A DNA stretch of 64,000 bases from Gymnogyps californianus (lineage: Eukaryota > Chordata > Aves > Accipitriformes > Cathartidae): contig NC_059480.1 of assembly GCF_018139145.2 (NCBI RefSeq), positions 14,446,428 through 14,510,427 on the forward strand, given 5' to 3'. Below, piece by piece: positions 1-12,807 of this stretch; the first letter of the stretch is position 1; every line of letters begins with the position of its first letter. The notes below the pieces were generated by a model. That model was not told where the DNA came from, ran no database searches, and was given only the letters and a program-made list of their open reading frames with translations. The position numbers were made by a program, and so were the translations under genes.

Positions 1-1630
1 TAATGCCTTCTGTCATCAATGTTTATTTTCTACTTGAGACAATAGCATGAGATTTTACTGGAAACATACTGCATTAAAATCAATGCAGAGTGACTTCTTG
101 ATTTGTTTATAAATTAACCATTCTTTAAATAAGCAGGGCAATAGCTCTATATGGGAATTATATCCACAGTTCTCCTGTGTATTAAATGGAGAATGTGAGC
201 GATGATTTTAACTGGCTGCTATGACATCACCATTATCATGGATATTCAAGACACTAGAAGCTGCTTGCTGTCAGTTAAATGATCACATCTCAAGTGCACC
301 TGCTTTATAATTATTCATTTGGAGCAGGATCATTAACATATTCCTTAAGTCATTTACAGGCAATTTGACTCTACAGTAATGATTTTTTCCCTCTTTGTAA
401 CAAATTAATGAGATATATATAAATACGCGAGTACAAATGAAATTCACACAATTCATATTGTAATTAGTGTATACCAAAGGTCTGAAGGTTGTCTAACTTG
501 CATTTTTCCTGTGGTAGGCAGCTATTCTGCAACCACTTCACAGCTACAGCACTATATATGATTCTTTCAGAAGAAAGATACCTGTCAATATACTTTCAAT
601 GGTGACAACAAGGTTAGTAGTCATGTTAGCTATTGGCACTTTGGGAGTAACATTTGTGGTCCAGGCTCAAGAGTTTAAACGATCAAAGTAGAAGAGCTAA
701 GAAGTTGGAGATTTATTAAATCTATCTATTCAACTACATAAATAACAGAGTTACTTGTCCAGTATCACCAATGTAATGAACTTGCCCCAGTTTCAAATAC
801 ATGCAGTTGTTTCTGGCTAGACAACTTTGAGAATCATATGGCTAATTGATAAGTGTGTACAAATACAGAGGAGCATATCCACGCACCTGCAATACCAAAA
901 AATATTGGTAACTCATCTTAGGATTTTCTGCAGTTTGCACGCTGACAGAACTTGCGTAAAACTGTAAAACCTCCGTCATTAGTGCAAGATAGTGCTGATC
1001 TCATCTTGGCTTGCATACAAAGCTCTTTATAGAGGACTTTACTGCTGGGGTGAAGGATGCTGTAAGACTGTCAGAAAACTGCAGTGCACACTCATTTTGG
1101 CCCAAAGAAACCTCTATCCTGTAACACTTGAGATGCAATAATTGCCTACTCTAGGCAACATCTTTTCCTCACTCACAAGATGCGGTGGCCTGCAAAAATG
1201 CACAGCAGCGTTTGCACAGATCATTCCTACATACTGTTTCCCCTTAGCGTGTCATTAGCCGGTATCATTGGATTTCTGCAGAGAGGCAGAGTGAGGAACA
1301 AGGGAATTAAATCAACTGTTTTACTTTATTGTAAAACAGTTCCCTCAATCATATGCAAGAGAGAGACAGCATGGCTCAGTGAACTATTGGGTTGAAATGT
1401 ACATAATGAGCAGGTCTACCCTGCCTCTAGCAGACCCGTTTGTCACATTGGCAATGTGACAGTGAGCAGAAGACCTTCTGCAGGCACAGGGAGAAGAGAC
1501 ACAGTGGGATGGGAGCATTTCTTCTTCTAACCCACCCCTCTGAAAATGTTTGGAAAATACCTGCCATTTGGGGAATTTCTTCTCTTACACAGGTGCTCTT
1601 TAGGAGTGACTTGGGAGTACCTGGAGAGAT

Positions 1631-1642
1631 GGGGGGGGGGGG
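1631..1642. repeat. G12 homopolymer
   Basis: Twelve consecutive G residues sit in otherwise mixed sequence. It is one of several long G/C runs in the window. Homopolymers of this kind are prone to length polymorphism and to sequencing error. Confidence 0.95.
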
Positions 1643-2109
1643 CGTTTCCAGCTTCCCTTCAGTTTGACGGTAGAAGATCCTGAGGGTGCTAGAAAAGCCC
1701 TGAATGTGTCCGCAGCAGTGATATCACCTCTGCCACGGCTGAGCAATCTCTCTTGGACAAGTCCATAAGAGGAAGCAGAAGTGACCTTGGAAAGAGCAGC
1801 TGCATGTGAGCATAGAGAGCTCTGAGGTAGCAGTTTATAACTCAAAGCATGAGACCAAGGCATTCTGGATGATACACATGATCCTGTAGGACTAACAGAT
1901 GCAGAAAGACTCCTAGATTTGTCTGCAATTATTTCTGTGCTAGGCTTTCATTTGGAAATCTTGGCCTTAAGAAGACAATGGGATTTTTCCATTCACTTCT
2001 GCCACAGTCAGGATGTCAGACAGTGATGGTGAACCAATGGCATATGAGAAACTTAGTAATGTGATGCAAACATCCCTGAGCTTTTGTGATCTGTTTCCCT
2101 AATTATCCT

Positions 2110-2330
2110 GGGGAAATTACAGCACCCTTTATGGAATAAGAGCATTATAAATGTAATAGTTTGTTCTATGGTTATCAAATTCTTTGGTTACAATGTGCCA
2201 ATTTGACAGGCGCATAAAAAATTAAATTGACTTATTTATACTAATGTCATCGGCAGGTGAAGGCACCACCATTATTACAAATGTTACAGAAAGCTGAAGA
2301 ATACTAATTACCAAATGACACACCAGTCAT
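2110..2330. promoter_or_regulatory. Possible conserved non-coding element rich in homeodomain cores
   Basis: About 220 bp carry many ATTA/TAAT-type cores, including segments around 2220-2230 and 2305-2315, a GGTTATCAAA-like stretch near 2170, and a GC-containing segment at 2205-2215 and 2250-2270. This texture, AT-rich with dense non-repetitive motifs, resembles vertebrate developmental enhancers. Only the motifs are seen; conservation is a guess made from sequence character and cannot be tested here. Confidence 0.15.
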
Positions 2331-3183
2331 AAAATCAAAGCACAGAGACACTGGGGTGGAAGCAAAAATAAGCTGAATCCTCAGTATTTTTTCAGGATAT
2401 AAACTACTCATACTTAGATAATCTAACAATATAACAATACCCACTGCGCAGGATATGTATCATTCCCACATATCAATTAGAAACAGAGATTCAAAAAGAC
2501 TGCTTAGACCTTTGAATATTACACTCACTCTATCAGGGTAATTTACTGTTTTTAATATACAACTGAAATGCTACAGAAAACAAAATGTTGGATTATAATT
2601 TATTTTACATTACTGAAAGGCACTCCCTCCAACAGTGTATTCCACATTATTGAAAACTGAGCATTTGTCCTCCCTATTCTCCTGGTACAGCTCATGGTAC
2701 CATTACTGGACCAGATAGCTCTGCTCTGCAGCCCTTTCTCAGGATCTGATATTTACAGTGTGGCATTGACAAGGCCTTGGGGATTTTACCTCTCCTGAAA
2801 TGAAATTGGACAACTCACCAGCTCCCATATCAGCACCTAGATTGCACATCCCTGCATACCAGCCATGGTTAGCTATTCCCTAGCCATGCAAGCTACGATG
2901 GACTTCTCACAGGATTTATCCTGCCCTGCACCATGACAGCAACCATTTTAAGCAATTCACAAACAAAAGAAAGCATTCGCTATTCTTTCACCCAGTGATG
3001 GAAAACACCAGTGTCATGGTAGAAAGCCAAAGGAGAGTTCCATACATATATTCTCCTACCTAAGCACAACCTCTTCCTCCAGTGCTCGAGACAACTTGGC
3101 GTACCTGTCCAGCTTGGGATAAACAGCAAGCCCTCAGCCTGCAATTTCTTGGTGCCCTAATTCTTCCCAGGGTCTGTGCCGCA

Positions 3184-3222
3184 CTTTCTCTCTCCCTCTC
3201 TCTTTCCCTCTCCCTCATCTCT
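3184..3222. repeat. CT-rich pyrimidine tract
   Basis: A run of TCTC/CCTCTC units about 39 bp long, nearly free of purines on the plus strand. It could form a polypyrimidine tract ahead of a splice acceptor, but I saw no convincing exon after it. Confidence 0.8.
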
Positions 3223-4333
3223 CTAAAACCCCCTTATCTTTCCTCAGGACAGAAGAATAGCAATTCTCCCTGGCCATCAAGTGAGCCCTGGAAAAAGTAA
3301 ACCATCCTACTCTGGACTGTTGCCGTGACAATTTAAAGCTGTGCATCCGAAGGTATCTTACCTGCAGCCGCACTTTCCTTTTCCCTCTTCTAACTTTAAA
3401 AACTATTTTAAAGACTTCCTTGACACAAAGCTGCATTCACTCAGGCAGCAATGCGCAAGTTTGAAGAAACCCACAATACACATCAGAATAATGCAGAGAG
3501 CTCATCATGACTCATTCTTACTGTCTCCGTATTCATTGAAAGCAGTTTTACATTTGTGAACTGCAGGATACCACTGAACAGTACCCGAGTGCCTTCTCTG
3601 GGTGACAAAACTTACCATTGCCAATTTGTCGGACTTATATTCAGAGCAGAGCAGTATCCATCCAGTTCCTTTCCCCAGGCCCACCCAGCACCAGTCCCCC
3701 ATCCTCAGCCTCCAGGCAGCAGGCACCCCGCCAAGCGCTCCTTTCAACCTCCCTGGGCCCCCTTAGTCACAGCCACTAGCTCATCACAGCATCATGGACT
3801 TCCAGCCCCTCTTCAAGATGGCAAAAGGGAGGGAGATGGACCCTATTTGCTCTGAATTGCTGTATCGTTGGTGTGTGCAAGTGAGGCAGAGACCCCTCTT
3901 CCCCCCATCTTTGCTATGCTTCTGCTTGGATCACCTACTAGTGTGTCAACTGAAAATGTATGCCACAGTAAAACAGTTATCTTTAAGACGTTAACATTTA
4001 CCGGTGGTTCAGGTACCTTGACATCTGACAAAAACTAAGGAAATATTACGGCATCTGTATGTTGCACAGGTAAATAACCAAACTTAAATCAAATGTTACA
4101 TCATGTTACATTGTTTTTCATCTCTGACTAGTCAAGTAAAAAACAAAATAAAGCAAAAGCAGGCTATACAGTACTTCACACTCAGAATAGATTTATTTCA
4201 TCTTACTGAGGGTTTCTGTATCACTCATCACTGAGGTATCCAGAAACAACATGTTTTGCTTATGAGAACAATAGCCTGTAAATTTCTGAATCTGAAATAT
4301 TCATGAGAAATAGGTAATGACATTTACAGCTTA

Positions 4334-4355
4334 ACACACACACTCACACACACAC
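4334..4355. repeat. Interrupted (CA)n microsatellite
   Basis: Eleven dinucleotide steps of CA/AC with one T interruption near the middle. A short, ordinary microsatellite. Confidence 0.85.
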
Positions 4356-7300
4356 TTTGGGCTTCTAATGAAAGACCAGAAAAAGCCAGAGTGTAATATA
4401 GCATTATCCTTTGTTTTCGACTATTCTGAAACAGTCATTCTACATAGGAAAACAGCTAGCAGAGTTGGGGTATTTCCAGTTATAGCAGTCATCATCTGGG
4501 AGGAGATCTGTGGCTAAAGGACAGGGGGTCCTTTAGCATTGCTGAGCAACTGTTACAGAGCAGTAGCCCATCAAGTGGAAGGGAGAGCTCTTTCCTAGAA
4601 CAGTGCTACTGACGGAGCAGGTCCACTCAGGGCTGACTCATCAATTATCATATATTGGTAAATACTTAACCCTCCTTTCCATTTGATATGTTTTTTTTCA
4701 GTTTGGCTTTTCTAAGAAAGGAAAATGTTATATCATTTGGTAGAGAAAGTTTCTTTCAACTGAATGGCTAATCTGTGTTTTGAGATAGAAGAGTAATAGT
4801 CTGCCAATGTTATGGCTGATTTCACTTTAAAATCAGCATTATCACATCGTTACAGATTTGCCAGCTCTATGCAACAATTATTCAGTTGATTATTTCAGAT
4901 CCCACGCTTCACAAACTTACATTCTTGCTAATACTTATAAGCATTTCACGCAATTCAGTCTAGTTTCCAAAACCTTGAATGTGGCACATCGTAGATACAT
5001 ACCTTCCATATAAAATTGACTTTGAATTGAGTATTGTAAATACTAAAATACAACAAATAGACTGCTGATGGGGAAAACCAAAAGAGATCAAAACCCCAAG
5101 CACTATGTTCATTTCTTCATCAAAATTAAAGGTATGCTGTGATTCTGCATAAGATTTCTCTAAATGTGTATTTATTATTGATCTATCAAAAGATCACATT
5201 ACACTGAATTTAAATTTGATCTCTCCCTATTTCATAGCTCATGAATCCTTTCCAAAATAAGGCAGAAAAAAAAAAAATTGACATCTTTAAAGAACTCAGT
5301 TAGATCAAGGCTAAGTTTCCCATTGGTAGCGAAATCAAGCACATTGAAAGGGATCGACATCTTTGATTAACAGGAATTTCAATACCCTCAGAGCACCTGT
5401 TGACTACAGCATTTAAGGTACTAGCCTTGTGCTAATCACTGCATAAATGTTTAGATAGATGACTGACCAGAAGAATATGCAATAGGCCAACTTGCATACG
5501 TTCAGCCTGTCCCATCTGCTTTCACAGGGCATTTCAGTGACATGGCACCACTCTTCCTTGCCTCATACAGGGGCTGAAAAGTATAACTCATCCCCTTAAC
5601 TCAGGAGGGGAAGCTAGAACATTAGGCACCATTTTTGTTTTCCCTTTTTCAAGAGCCCAGGCCTTCCTAGACCCCCATCATCTGCTCTTACCAGAAAGAT
5701 GCCCTCCGCTCTTTTTCTTCTGCTTGAAGCAGGACCCCCTCTCTGCTACACAGAAGATCTTGTCACTCTGTTTTCACATGGTTTGGAGCTTCATTAGAAG
5801 CATTTTGCACATCTCAGGCTGGAACCTGTAGATGAGAACAGCTTTTTAATGTTCGCTGTAGTCTGGAAGAATTGTGCTTTTATTCAACTGAAAGCAGTAA
5901 TGATGAAGGGAAAAATATTATTTTCAAATCTACTTCCACTGCACATTTCCAAGATGAGGCAGTGAAGCTTCATTTGCAGTCTGTTACAAAGCAAATCAAA
6001 ACATATATTTAATATCTAAATTGTGCACAGCAGCAATATGGAAAGAAGAGAAGAAACTGCTGATTATGTAGTTCAAGATGGGGCGAAAGAACATGCTGTT
6101 CACACATATCAAGTGCGAGCAGCCAAATGTTGGAGCAGTATCATTCCCTGCCCACTTAATGTGCCTTTGTGCAGAAACTGACACATCTGTATAAATATTA
6201 TAGGACACTTGCTTGTAATTGAGGTCCCTCGTCGCAAAAAGAAGGTCTACAGAATTAAGAGCCTCTGAACTGCCTGGCATCTAAAACTGGAAGATATTAA
6301 AGCAATCTTCCACAAGATGGCTCTCTCTCTCTGTTCATATTACTGACTTAAATCTATGTAGAGAGAACATAAATAATATTCAGGACAAAAATGCGATTAC
6401 AGTTTGGAGGAATAAGAGTGCCTCCACATGGGAGCAGAGATGCTTCACTGAATTAGGGCAGCCTATATAACAGTGGAGAACTACACACCATCCATTTTCT
6501 ACAGACTGTAAAGGGGCCAGAGGCTTTTGCAGGGTGTTTTGAAATTATGTATTTTGAAAGGCACGTGCTTGCTCTGCCTGCACTCCAAGCTGGTGGATTC
6601 CAATGCAGTTTCATTTCATCAGCCACATACCTAAGGGGCAGCACCTAAACTAATAAACCTTGTCTTTCAGGGCTAACAGAAATGCTCAGCTTCTGGACTC
6701 GATTTGAACAGATAGCTCCTGGCCTGCTATAAGCATGGGCAGTGAAGCACCTTTGCAAGTGTAAATTCATTCTGGCACTCCAAACTTCAGAAAAAATGAA
6801 GCAAAAATACTAGTAAAGAACATTTCCACCAATATTTTTCTTAATTTTTTTTTAGACATAACTTTAATTCATCTCTTGTACGACAGCTATGGAAAAATAT
6901 CTTTGTGACATCTGAAAGCATGTAATTTTGAGTAGCTTTAAAACCTGTTGGACACACAGAGCCCTTTTACCCATATTTATCCTGGACCATTATGTATCTT
7001 TACCTTATTTTCAGTGAAATGCACTTTACTGTACATTGTACTGCTTAATGCGCTTACTAGAGCCTTGGGGATCAGACTTATGCTTGGGAACGTGTGTTAC
7101 AGATTTATTTATGAAGTGTTCATTTACATCTACAGAAAATTCTCTCAGAAATGAAGTATCGCAACAATCTAAAATACATTTGACTGAAACAGAAGTGCTA
7201 AGATCTTGCCTTATTCCACCAATAGCTTTACATTAACTGATGATCTGTCTATATAGATATTTGTCATTATAAAATGTGCATTCCTCCTATGTCCAGTATT

Positions 7301-7517
7301 TGAAGTGGTTCATCTTTAAGCAGTTCCATTAGGTGGATTCAGGACAGTTGTGTTATCAAATAACTACCCTACTGAACAAGAGAGAAACAAACAAACATCA
7401 AAATGAGAGAGTGGGAACATTTTTCACACTGTTGCTTCCTTCATCTCCAAACAGTATGCCAGGGCAGGGATAGGTGCAGGTAAAAACTCCCTAGCTCCCA
7501 GCCTCTATTTGCTGCAG

Positions 7518-7596
7518 AAAGTGGGAAAGGGCTGTGAGGGAAGTCTCCAGTTCTGTGGGATTCTTGGCACAGTTTGGAGCTGGTGCCATACTGCAG
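7518..7596 (+). other. Candidate exon, 79 bp, unproven
   Basis: The segment is preceded by a pyrimidine-rich stretch ending in TTGCTGCAG (a good acceptor) and followed by GTAACG after CTGCAG (a fair donor). Two of three plus-strand frames are open across it: one begins KVGKGCEGSLQF, the other ends in QFGAGAILQ. I recognise neither peptide. Splice-like pairs of this quality are expected by chance in 64 kb, so this is a lead only. It could equally be a non-coding exon or nothing. Confidence 0.1.
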
Positions 7597-10500
7597 GTAA
7601 CGTGTGATCTTCCTTAAGTATATCGTGGGGAAAAGCTGGGACACCCTCTTACCACATGGTTTATCTAAGGCAGCTTACAGCTTCAGGCTACCTCACTTTT
7701 ACCACAGCAGAAATGTATATCACTGGCAGCTGCAGTAGGACAGCTGGGACACTGAAATTACAGTATAACTTACTCTCAAGTGCCTATGCTCATTGCTCCT
7801 GGAATATAACATCTTCAGTTGGCCCCATTTTGACAGATGATAAGTGCAGTGTGGTAGGCAGGGATCTTCTTTCTTCTCACATCATCGTTACGTTGTCTCT
7901 GCAAAGCTGTAAGAGGGTACCAGAAGTGTAGACCCACATTTGGCTTGATAATAGCCAGCAGAGAGTTCTCCTACCACAGGAGGACTCCTCAGTGAGCATT
8001 TGCAGCTCGGTTACATCTCTTCTTCATAGTCTGAGCACAGGAAACTGCTTACAAGGTCCCTCAAGAATACTGTCTATTAAATTAGCAAAACCAGGATTAG
8101 GTCTAATGTCTAAAAGGAATGAGAAAACGGCATTTCCTACAGGTTACAAATGAATACTATTTTTATGCAGCTAGAACTGGCCATTGACCACCTGTTCCTC
8201 ACCATATACACTGCACCCCATCTCATCAGGTGGCATCCTTGCATGCACACAATGCCCTTTTCCAGGACCAGGGTTGCCTTTGTATCATTTTCCTAGCAAG
8301 GGAAAGGAGCTCTGCTTTCTCTGTTTTATCTCACCTACACTAAGGAAATCACATTTTGGTCTGTATTACATGATGATGGAGAAACCTGAGCTCTAAAAGT
8401 AGCTGCCATTCTGTCCTAGTTGCTACCAGTCACAAGTAGGGCATGCAGCTGAGAGATACCAAGGAAAACGAGAGAGAAATGCCTAAACTCCTGTCCTTGC
8501 TTATGGTGCCACTTACACTAGCTTTCCACTGAAGCAACTCCATTGTTTTCTGCGTGGTTACAATAGTATATGCCAGCAGAACACAATCACATTCACATGC
8601 GTGCACAACAGCATGCAGCACATCACTGGATCACATCATCCAGTTCTACCTCCCATCATAAATGGTGACTCATACCTTAGGGTTTATAGCAAGCTTCTGG
8701 CACTCATTTCACATACAGCCTTAAAATTAAGCAAAGAAGAAAGAGCAATTTTTTTTTCTTCTAAGTTTTCTTTAGTTCTGGTAAGGTATGCCAGTAATTA
8801 GTTTCACTTGCTTCTTCATAACCACTTCCCCAGCACATTAGACAAAGTCTGCCCTCAGTTCTATCTCACAGCCCAGGTACTGACCATCTCCTTTGAAACA
8901 CGGACCTCCTCCTCAAAAAACACTCCTACTTTCTATTCATGCACATAGGTAGCAGCGCTGGTGAATAGAGTTCAATTATGACTTGGCAAGCTGTACACCG
9001 TAAAGTAGCTGCTTCTTCTGTTGGGATAGAAAAAAAGGCGGTTGTAATTCATAATGAATATAAAGATTGCCTTGGCAGCAATATGGCTTATCTCCATGCT
9101 GACAAAAAGTAAGGAAGATTTTTTGAAAGAAACACAGGGATATATCCCTCACATGCTCTCAATCTGTGTTAATTAGAAGTTATTTAGTTTTACTGTCAGT
9201 GAAGCTCAGGCACGTTACTGAAACCTCTAAGAGCCAACTCTGATGCCATATTGATTTGAATCACTTGCAATAATCTTATTTTATAGAATCAAACACAAGG
9301 TATTCTGAAAAGAAAAGGTAAAATAAACTAACATTTTTGTTGCAGCCTTGTAATTTCCCTGAATCATGCTGTGTTGTTGACTTTTAAGCAAAAGCCTTTA
9401 TTGAAATCCACTGGAAGTTCTATTTAAGAACTGGTGGCAAGATATGGGCCATTGACTTCAGTACAATTACTCCAAGTTGTACTCCAGAAGTCTGAGAATC
9501 ACGTCCTGAGTCTTTCATATAAGCTTAGGCATGCTTAAGATACATTATATAAATAAGAGACACTGAACTGAGCAAAAACGTATACAGGAGTCCTGTGGAA
9601 CCTGTATGGATCTCTTTTCTTTTGGCTTTTGCTTCTGTGGGTTTAATTTAGACTTGAAGATAGACTCAATGTAAAGGTATAGTTCATTTTCCTTGCATAT
9701 AAAAGTTTACATGAAAATTGCTGCCATTGCATTACAGATTACTTTATACCTTTTTTATTTTTTATGATGTTTTGGAAGAATGCCTGCCTCTCTATTATCG
9801 TCAATATTCTTTAAGAAATTGCATTAAAATCCAAATAAGGTCACTGAAATGTAAATAGAAATGGTTAATTGTCCTCTGCTGGGATGTTTCAATATTTTGG
9901 GAATATTCTATGTCCCCAGAGACCCAAAAGGCAAGTCATTTGAAAAGCAGTGTGTGTGCAGAAAATCATCATAATGCCATGTGAGACCAATCTGAGCCCA
10001 CCAAAATCCACTGGAGTCTGTCTACTGACTTCAGAGAGTTTCAGTGATAGTCCTCAATGCGCATTTTCTAAATCTAAAGAATCATTAGGCCTTCCAAAAT
10101 CCCCCTGTTACCGCCTGTGCTTTAACAGACTCAAGAAACTCCCAGAACAACGTACAACTAAAGGTTGATGCTGTACTGCCCTATAGACTGTCCGATCCCA
10201 TGTTCTTTCCACGCTGCTGACCATGAGAGCTGCCACACGTATGCACTGCAGCAACTGGAATAAATTGCGTAGATGGAGAAGTGTTGAGCACTGACACATC
10301 GAAGATCTGAGAGCAGCCACTACACTAAAAGGAGATTCTTTACTGTGAAATAACACCAAAGCCAGGTTTAAGCCAACAAACAGAAGTATTTAGTATATAT
10401 TAAGTGGAGTTTGACACTGGGAATGTAGACCAGAAATACTCTGGGAATTTTCACTGAATATCAAAAAGTTTCCAGAATATTAAGTCTGTGCAACCAAGGC

Positions 10501-12034
10501 TCCCAGGTTTGGGACCCAACGCCTGAAACCAGATTGCCACAGCTGACATCTGTAGAAGTCTCCATTGCAGAATTACCTTCGCTGAAATGAAAAATAAAAA
10601 GATTGCTAAAAATAATTCTAAAATCCATGGAGAATGTATTTTGTTTCCCTGGAGTCTGGACCTCTCTATCTTCAGAGCAAAGCAGCAAAACCCATTTTCC
10701 TACCAAGCAGTGTCAGCATTGTCAGAAAAGTGTAAATAGCTTGTTACAGAAACTTCTGTAGCATCCGATGCATGTTTACTCTGTATAGGGAAAATCAGTT
10801 GCATGTTTTTACATAATTTAAATTAAGCTTGTTCATACAGGCATTGCCATAAACACAATTTTTTTTAAAAAACCAGAAAACATTAAGCAGAAGTACCATG
10901 TGGTCTGAAAACTGACCTAATGTTTTGGCTGTTAGTTAACTTCATTTTACACTTACATGTATTTTTGGTGCAGACAAATGCTGGATAATCTCCATACTTG
11001 AATAATAAAAAATATAAATTGCTTAACTATATTACTGATTTCTGTAAACATTCAGCATACACACTTTTGTTCACGAGGTCTTCTAAAGGTAGGATGCATT
11101 GTGAATCCCTGTGCAAATATTCATGAATATTACAACTGGACACGAGTGGTTTACCAAGGTATATTTAGAGTGGCTGGGGGACACGTACCAAGAGGACGTA
11201 CACCTCCCTTAGGCACAGCAGCAAAGGTAGGTGAACATAGTCTGGAAGAGTTAAACACGTGCCACAGATACACTCACCGCCAGAAGCTGCTGCTTGCACA
11301 GCTGAGGTTACATGAGCAAACTGGGCTTGAGAACTCCTGTCCTGGGTGTTGTGTATAGCGAACTACCACCCTTACCCAAGAAGCACAAGCTGAGCTGTTG
11401 CCTTACAACAGAATCAGTCTATGTAGTTTGAAGATTGAACCTAGGTGTTCTAAGCTCAGCATTAAATATTTGGAAACCTTTTATCTGTATACCTGCAGTG
11501 TACACTTTTAAAGAGCAGAAGAACATTTCTCATCTGAAAAAAAGACATCAGTTTAGATCTCAGTCAAACTATTTACGTTTTCTCAGCTAGCTCTAGGTCC
11601 AAGTTCCCCATTCCTTATCTAATTCTTTCTATATTGTATCTGTTTAGGAATTACACATTTGCCCACCCCTACTTTTGCCCACCCACCCAAGCAAGAATAT
11701 GAGAAAACTGGTAATACTTGTGAGAGGCATAAAAACCCTTTTATACAATGAGAAACTTCCCCAAATGCTTGGAATTCCTGTAAATTATTTCTTCCTGGAA
11801 CATGGATGGAAGAAGATGGCTTTGACCCTTTGTACAAAAGTCTGACAATCTTCTTAACAAATATCTCCAAGCTACAGCAGCTAACATATTTATGTGCGAG
11901 ATGGCTCAGAATAATTGATTAGGTTTGCTAAGGTTCCAGTTAAGAAACTGCAACTCCAATCTCTTTTTTTCCCCCTTCCCTTACTGTTTTCTTGCATAAC
12001 AATTTTTTCCTTATCATTGCTCATTTTCATGCAG
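7597..12034. other. Non-coding block, no gene recognised
   Basis: AT-rich, with scattered stops in every frame. A strong donor-like site (AAAG then GTAGGT) lies at 11226-11234, at the end of an open stretch that begins at 11101, but no acceptor of comparable quality precedes it. The stretch 9020-9110 has dense TAAT-type cores and could be regulatory. A pyrimidine-rich run at 11958-12015 belongs to the acceptor of the next candidate exon. Confidence 0.65.
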
Positions 12035-12121
12035 AGCATGTTTGCTTATTTGCTATGGTCAGCAGACACTTTAATTACTTCAAAGGTAAATGTATTTGAA
12101 GACATTTGGCGCTCATTTCAG
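12035..12121 (+). other. Candidate 87-bp phase-0 exon (29 codons), unproven
   Basis: This is the best exon-like pattern in the left half. A long T/C-rich stretch (11958-12030) leads to TTTTCATGCAG, and the segment ends TTTCAG followed by GTAAGA at 12122, a near-consensus donor. Its length is a multiple of three, and the frame that opens at 11915 crosses it without a stop. It would encode 29 residues beginning SMFAYLLWSADT and ending EDIWRSFQ, with a short hydrophobic start. I do not recognise the peptide. An internal alternative donor (AAAG then GTAAAT) lies at 12082-12091. It may be a real small exon, a cryptic one, or chance. Confidence 0.2.
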
Positions 12122-12788
12122 GTAAGAAAAACAATTAATATAACTGTTTTAGAACTGCATAGAAAAAAATGTCAAAAATATGAGCTGCCAACACTCAAAA
12201 AACATATACATTAATAAATATATTGTTTGCTTTGCCTTTGCCTAGACCTTTCTCTAATGAACACAGTAGTGGCAACAAGTTAATTATTTGCTACCTAAAT
12301 CTTATCAAAGGTTACTGTGCAGTTATTTATCAACTGCAAACCTACAATTTCATTACTATAATTATGTAGTAACCATCCAATTAACTCCTGGGGTAAATGC
12401 ATATTGCTCTTGCACTTCCTGTTCCAATACACATTTAGCTTTAACTTTCTGTCGGTACTATATATGTGACACTGCAGCACTTACAAGACTGTTTAGAGAT
12501 CAGAATCCCACTGTTACTGACACTGGTCAATCAAATAACATAAGAATGCATGCATAGCTTTAAGAAGTTGTTGTTGCTATGTGAGAGATACATTTATTGT
12601 AAAACAAAATCAAAGGGAGCAAGACAGAGAACCCCTGTGTGCTGTAGACTTTCCCTGCCCATTCCAAGACGGACAAGAGGAACTAGATCATAAGCTAGCA
12701 TCAATCACTGTAATTTCAATTAAATCCATGAAGTATCACCAACCCACAAGAAAACTGCCTCTCTTTCCATAACATATGATCTACATTT

Positions 12789-12807
12789 AAAAAAAAAAAA
12801 AAAAAAA
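12789..12807. repeat. A19 homopolymer
   Basis: Nineteen consecutive A residues. It could be the tail of a decayed retroposon, but no recognisable body or flanking direct repeat is visible. Confidence 0.9.

Larger units (their letters stand above)
1..7517. other. Non-coding AT-rich block, no gene recognised
   Basis: All six frames are interrupted and the open frames are short (under 100 codons), with no protein family I can recognise. The block holds a G12 run (1631-1642), a CT-rich tract (3184-3222), a short CA repeat (4334-4355) and a cluster of homeodomain-type TAAT/ATTA cores near 2100-2330. A more GC-rich patch at 3660-3780 has few CpGs, so it is not an island. Two good minus-strand donor matches occur, at 3357-3363 and 3608-3613, but neither has a convincing partner acceptor. 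This looks like intron or intergenic DNA. Confidence 0.7.

Noticed and set aside
3361..3436. Minus-strand exon ending CTGCAG then GTAAGA
   Set aside because: The donor is good, but the only upstream acceptor candidates lack a pyrimidine tract.
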